Shown here: positions 7,287 through 9,564 of the stretch, piece by piece
How the letters are laid out: each line of letters begins with the position of its first letter
How positions within the stretch are numbered: position 1 is the first letter of the stretch
Source: Acetobacteraceae bacterium
GTDB lineage: Bacteria; Pseudomonadota; Alphaproteobacteria; Acetobacterales; Acetobacteraceae
Direction: 5' to 3'
Assembly: GCA_947446625.1 (NCBI GenBank)
Contig: CANFIE010000121.1
Span: forward strand, 1 to 9,564
DNA: 9,564 bases
The notes under the pieces: generated by a model
Told to the model about the DNA's origin: nothing
Databases searched by the model: none
Seen by the model: only the letters and a program-made list of their open reading frames with translations
Translations under genes and position numbers: made by a program

Positions 7287-8081
7287 TCAGCAGGCGCCGC
7301 GCCGGGAAAGCACCGCCATCGGCGTCCGCAGCAGAATGCGGATATCCGTCCAGAAGGAAGGCTGGCTCACATAAGCCACGTCCAGTTCCACGCGCTGGCG
7401 GTAGCTGGTCTCGCTACGGCCACTCACCTGCCACAACCCGGTGATGCCAGGGCGCACCGTGGCGTAGTGGGTGGCGGCGGCGCCGTAATACTGCTCCAGC
7501 TCGCTCTGCGTCACCGGGCGGGGGCCTACCAGGCTCATTTCGCCGCGCAGCACGTTCAGCAGTTGCGGCAGCTCATCCAGGCTGGAAGACCGCAGGAAGC
7601 GGCCAACCCAGGTGATGCGCGGGTCGTTCTTCAGCTTGCGGGTGGCGTCCCATTCGGCGCGGGCCACCGGGTCGCTCGCCAGCAGGGCATCCAGGCGAGC
7701 CTGGCTGTCCATCACCATGCTGCGGAACTTCAGGCAGCCAAACAGCTTGCCGCCCTGACCCACGCGCTGATGACCGTAGAACGCCTTGCCGCCATCCATC
7801 CGCACCAGGAAGAACAGCGCCAGAAACACCGGCGACAGCACCAGCAGCAGGGCACCAGCGCCCAGCACGTCCAGCGCGCGCTTGGCGGCCGGGCGCAGAA
7901 TCTCGCGCAGCTGCGGTTGCGCACCCCCATGCGCCGCATCCAGCGCGGCACCGGCCTCGGGCGAGGCCATGCGCAGCATCGGCAGGTCCTGCATCAGGGC
8001 CGCGGCGAAGTTGTAGGCCACCGAGGACGCCTTCGGCGTCGGATCGGGGCGGAAGCCGTGGAGCGAGTCCAGGCCAGGCAT
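7287..8081 (-). CDS. Undecaprenyl-phosphate sugar-1-phosphate transferase (bacterial sugar transferase family)
   Basis: This 264-residue initiating enzyme (family of WbaP, ExoY, PglC) moves a sugar phosphate from a UDP-sugar to undecaprenyl phosphate. It is the short form, without the four-helix and Rossmann-like N-terminal part of WbaP. Residues 1-65 are a poorly conserved, mostly hydrophilic leader. KRALDVLGAGALLLVLSPVF (67-86) begins the single re-entrant membrane helix with its Ser-Pro break (S83-P84). KFRSM (118-122), LDELPQLLNVLRGEMSLVGPRP (split here as LDELPQLLNV, 168-177, and GEMSLVGPRP, 180-189) and PGITGLWQVSGR (211-222) are family signatures, with D169-E170 as the catalytic dyad. 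GAGG-like GAGG at 8088-8091 lies 6 nt before the ATG. It is separated from the other cluster genes by a terminator. The sugar (glucose, galactose or an amino sugar) cannot be told. Confidence 0.93.
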   Translation of the reverse strand: MPGLDSLHGFRPDPTPKASSVAYNFAAALMQDLPMLRMASPEAGAALDAAHGGAQPQLREILRPAAKRALDVLGAGALLLVLSPVFLALFFLVRMDGGKAFYGHQRVGQGGKLFGCLKFRSMVMDSQARLDALLASDPVARAEWDATRKLKNDPRITWVGRFLRSSSLDELPQLLNVLRGEMSLVGPRPVTQSELEQYYGAAATHYATVRPGITGLWQVSGRSETSYRQRVELDVAYVSQPSFWTDIRILLRTPMAVLSRRGAC

Positions 8082-8087
8082 GGGGAA

Positions 8088-8091
8088 CCTC
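8088..8091 (-). promoter_or_regulatory. Ribosome binding site of the initiating transferase
   Basis: On the minus strand GAGG is followed by six bases (TTCCCC) and the ATG at 8081. This is the best-spaced ribosome site at the head of the cluster and supports the chosen start. Confidence 0.6.
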
Positions 8092-8151
8092 GGTAAGGGT
8101 AACCGGCACCATTCAGACGATGGGGCACCGGATCATCTCCATCACCCTTCA

Positions 8152-8197
8152 AACCCTGGGAGCAGCCCGGAGGCGCCCGCCAGAACCCTGGGGCAGC
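8152..8197. repeat. Direct repeat pair with 32-bp spacing
   Basis: AACCCTGGGAGCAGC at 8152-8166 recurs as AACCCTGGGGCAGC at 8184-8197, with one base missing in the second copy. The starts are 32 bp apart, close to three helical turns. The pair lies 71-116 bp upstream of the initiating-transferase start codon, so a regulator-binding role is possible. Chance similarity in GC-rich sequence is also possible. Confidence 0.4.
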
Positions 8198-8229
8198 GGG
8201 AAGTTGCCCCCCCACCGCGCCGGAAGTGC

Positions 8230-8272
8230 GTCCGGGTTGGGGCGGAATTAAGGCAAGCGCCCCAAACCGGAC
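8230..8272. repeat. 15-bp imperfect inverted repeat in the divergent region
   Basis: GTCCGGGTTGGGGCG (8230-8244) and CGCCCCAAACCGGAC (8258-8272) are inverted copies matching at 14 of 15 positions (mismatch 8236/8266), with a 13-bp AT-richer spacer. It is about 150 bp from the initiating-transferase start and 80 bp from the hydrolase start. It could be a regulator operator or a structured RNA leader. No T-tract follows on either strand, so it is not a typical intrinsic terminator. Confidence 0.6.
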
Positions 8273-8352
8273 CTATCTTGCCGCACCGTCCTGGCTTGCC
8301 AGCCCCCCGGCATGGGCCTTCACTCCCTGGCAGACATTGGGGGCTGGGGCGA

Positions 8353-9105
8353 ATGGTGACGGTTCAGGCGCTGGATATCGCGGCCGAGGGCGGCCAGATC
8401 AACTGTCACCTCTACACCCCGCCGGGCGGCGAGGCCCGCCCCGCCGTATTGCTGCTGATGGACGCCCCGGCGATTCGCCCCGCTTTGCACCAAATGGCCC
8501 GCCACGTGGCCGAGCATGGCTATCGCTGCCTGCTGCCCAACCTGTACTGGCGCCAGGTGCGGGAGGTGAATATCGACCGCCCGGCCTTCAGCCAGGAAGG
8601 CAATCCGGAACGCGCCCGCATCTTCGGCTATGCCGGCGCCCTGACCAACGCCCACTTCCTGGCCGACCTGCCACTGATGCTGGACGCGGTGGGCGCCACC
8701 CCGGCCCAGCCCGCCGCGCTGCTGGGCTATTGCATGTCGGGCCGCTTTGCCTTGCAGGGCCTGGCGCTGCACCCCGCCCGGGTGGCCTGCGCCGCCAGCT
8801 TCTACGGCACCCGCATGCTGACCGAGGCGCCCGACAGCCCGGACCGCGTCATCGCCACCATCCGCCAGGGCCGGGCCTATCTGGCCTTCGCCGAGCAGGA
8901 CAGCTTCGTGCCCGCCACCCAGGTGGCGGCGATGCAGCAAATAATGGCAGCCACCGGCATTGCCCAAAAAACTGAAATCTACCCGGGAACCCAGCACGGC
9001 TTCGCCCAACCCGACAGCGCCCACTTCAACCCCGAAGCCGCGGAACGCCATTGGCGCGCCCTGTTCGGCCTGCTGTCCCAGATGCCCGGAGGGCTGCCCG
9101 CATGA
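8353..9105 (+). CDS. Dienelactone hydrolase family protein
   Basis: This is a 250-residue cytoplasmic alpha/beta-hydrolase of the dienelactone hydrolase (DLH) family, which opens lactones or cleaves esters. The Cys-Asp-His triad is visible: GYCMSGRFAL (125-134) with nucleophile C127, AEQDSFVP (180-187) with D183, and TQHGFA (213-218) with H215. Length is typical. In classical DLH a Glu (E36) near the N-terminus controls the nucleophile; here that region reads LLLMDAPAIR, with D37 at about that place. This suggests a divergent subgroup rather than a true chlorocatechol-pathway enzyme. The ATG at 8353 gives a normal DLH start (MVTVQALDIAAEGG). An upstream ATG at 8080 would add 91 low-quality residues. 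A GGGGG run 9 nt before the ATG may act as ribosome site. Its stop overlaps the next gene's start, so the two products probably share a pathway. Substrate unknown. Confidence 0.9.
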   Translation: MVTVQALDIAAEGGQINCHLYTPPGGEARPAVLLLMDAPAIRPALHQMARHVAEHGYRCLLPNLYWRQVREVNIDRPAFSQEGNPERARIFGYAGALTNAHFLADLPLMLDAVGATPAQPAALLGYCMSGRFALQGLALHPARVACAASFYGTRMLTEAPDSPDRVIATIRQGRAYLAFAEQDSFVPATQVAAMQQIMAATGIAQKTEIYPGTQHGFAQPDSAHFNPEAAERHWRALFGLLSQMPGGLPA

Positions 9106-9564
9106 CCACGCTGATCCACAACACCACCATCGTCACCGGCGATGATGCCGAAACCCTGCATTTCGACGCCGCCATTCTGCTGCAAGCCGGCGCGGTGGCC
9201 GCCATTGGTCCCAGCGCCGAAATGCTGGCCCAGCACCCCAACGCCGCCCGGGTGGATGGCCGCCGGCATCTGGTGATGCCCGGCTTCGCCAATATCCACA
9301 CCCACCTGCACATGACCCTGGCGCGCGGCGTGTTCGAGGATCTTTCCCCGCCGCACAAGCCACCGTTTGAGGGCGGGCTCTCCCCCCTGCCCTTGCCGCC
9401 GGTCAGCCCCGAGGAAAACACCGTGATGGTGCAGCTCGGACTGATCGAGGCGATTCGCTCCGGCACCACCGCCTTGCTGGAGGATGCCGCCAACAATGCC
9501 TGGGCCGCGTCCGCCATCGCCGCCTCGGGCCTGCGCGTCTGCATGGCCGAGCGTGCCTGGGACC
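9102..9564 (+). CDS. Metal-dependent amidohydrolase, TRZ/ATZ-like (partial, 5' part)
   Basis: This gene starts at ATG 9102, overlapping the hydrolase stop as ATGA, and runs open to the window edge, giving 154 residues. It begins with the small beta-sandwich typical of composite amidohydrolases (MTTLIHNTTIVTGDDAETL). PGFANIHTHLHMTLARG (60-76) then carries the HxH metal-ligand pair H66/H68. IEAIRSGTTALLEDAANN (115-132) is the conserved helix and strand that follow in cytosine/guanine-deaminase-like and TRZ/ATZ chlorohydrolase-like members. Between them is a Pro-rich stretch (about 81-103, including LSPLPLPPVSPEE) instead of the more usual lid helix. The later His, His and Asp ligands lie beyond the window. 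The family hydrolyses or deaminates C-N bonds of heterocycles or amides; the substrate cannot be told. Coupling to the DLH protein suggests a small catabolic operon. Confidence 0.88.
   Translation, partial: MTTLIHNTTIVTGDDAETLHFDAAILLQAGAVAAIGPSAEMLAQHPNAARVDGRRHLVMPGFANIHTHLHMTLARGVFEDLSPPHKPPFEGGLSPLPLPPVSPEENTVMVQLGLIEAIRSGTTALLEDAANNAWAASAIAASGLRVCMAERAWD

Larger units (their letters stand above)
8082..8352. promoter_or_regulatory. Divergent intergenic region between the glycan cluster and the hydrolase operon
   Basis: These 271 bp separate two divergently transcribed units, so promoters for both should lie here. I found no convincing -35/-10 pair by eye; alphaproteobacterial promoters in GC-rich DNA are often poor matches to the consensus. 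The region holds an imperfect 15-bp inverted repeat (8230-8272) and a pair of 14/15-nt direct repeats (8152-8197), described separately. The hydrolase frame remains open across the whole region, but the translated part has no recognisable protein character. Confidence 0.6.

Noticed and set aside
7280..7287. AACCGGTT palindrome overlapping the initiating-transferase stop codon
   Set aside because: An 8-bp palindrome is expected by chance in a window of this size and has no supporting context.
7256..7340. Possible minus-strand promoter near the end of the initiating-transferase gene (a TTGCGC-like element around 7274-7279)
   Set aside because: No acceptable -10 element at 16-18 bp spacing could be found; the match is no better than chance, although a promoter somewhere here would help explain flippase operon expression.
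6348..8096. A 582-codon open frame on the + strand across the flippase and initiating-transferase genes
   Set aside because: It is antisense to two clear genes, its translation is dominated by His, Gln, Arg and Gly without any domain-like pattern, and it crosses a terminator. This is the usual mirror frame in GC-rich DNA.
8080..8352. N-terminal extension of the DLH-family protein from an ATG at 8080
   Set aside because: The extra 91 residues are Pro/Arg/His-rich with no domain character, the ATG at 8353 gives a normal family N-terminus, and the extension would fill the divergent promoter region.
8226..8975. A 249-codon + strand frame overlapping the DLH-family gene
   Set aside because: It is out of frame with the DLH triad motifs and its translation is Gly/Arg/Pro-rich without recognisable features.

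Overview
The window is very GC-rich throughout, with strong G/C preference at third codon positions, GTG as well as ATG starts, and proteins rich in Ala, Arg and Gly. Together with a Bug-type periplasmic receptor and an undecaprenyl-phosphate-dependent glycan locus, this suggests a high-GC proteobacterium. Acetobacteraceae/Roseomonas-like Alphaproteobacteria, or a Bug-rich betaproteobacterium, are plausible, but this is inference from composition and gene content. No rRNA, tRNA, CRISPR array, transposase or integrase was seen.

Left part (1-1710, + strand): the last codons of a hydrophobic protein, then a Bug/TctC-type solute receptor (84-1046), then, after 4 nt, a compact AlkA/Mag1-like 3-methyladenine DNA glycosylase (1051-1710). 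A 10-bp GC-rich hairpin (1743-1771) lies between this gene and the convergent glycan cluster.

Centre (1777-8081, - strand): a six-gene glycan assembly cassette. In transcription order it holds a short polyprenyl-phosphate sugar-1-phosphate transferase (initiating enzyme), an intrinsic terminator, a Wzx-type flippase, two GT4 (GT-B) glycosyltransferases and two GT2 (GT-A) glycosyltransferases. The last five genes are joined by four successive 4-base stop/start overlaps (GTGA, ATGA, ATGA, GTGA), so they are probably one translationally coupled unit. The initiating enzyme would load a sugar phosphate on undecaprenyl phosphate, up to four transferases would extend it in the cytosol, and the flippase would move the lipid-linked oligosaccharide to the periplasm. 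No Wzy polymerase, Wzz/Wzc chain-length protein, Wza exporter or oligosaccharyltransferase is present, although unrelated genes bound the cassette on both sides.

Right part (8082-9564): a 271-bp divergent intergenic region with a 15-bp imperfect inverted repeat and a 32-bp-spaced direct repeat. It is followed on the + strand by a dienelactone hydrolase family protein and the first 154 codons of an overlapping metal-dependent amidohydrolase, probably a small catabolic operon that continues beyond the window.

I do not see a wholly unknown system. The points most worth a second look are the missing polymerase/export functions, the terminator only 12 nt ahead of the flippase start codon (which has no Shine-Dalgarno sequence), and the inverted repeat in the divergent region.
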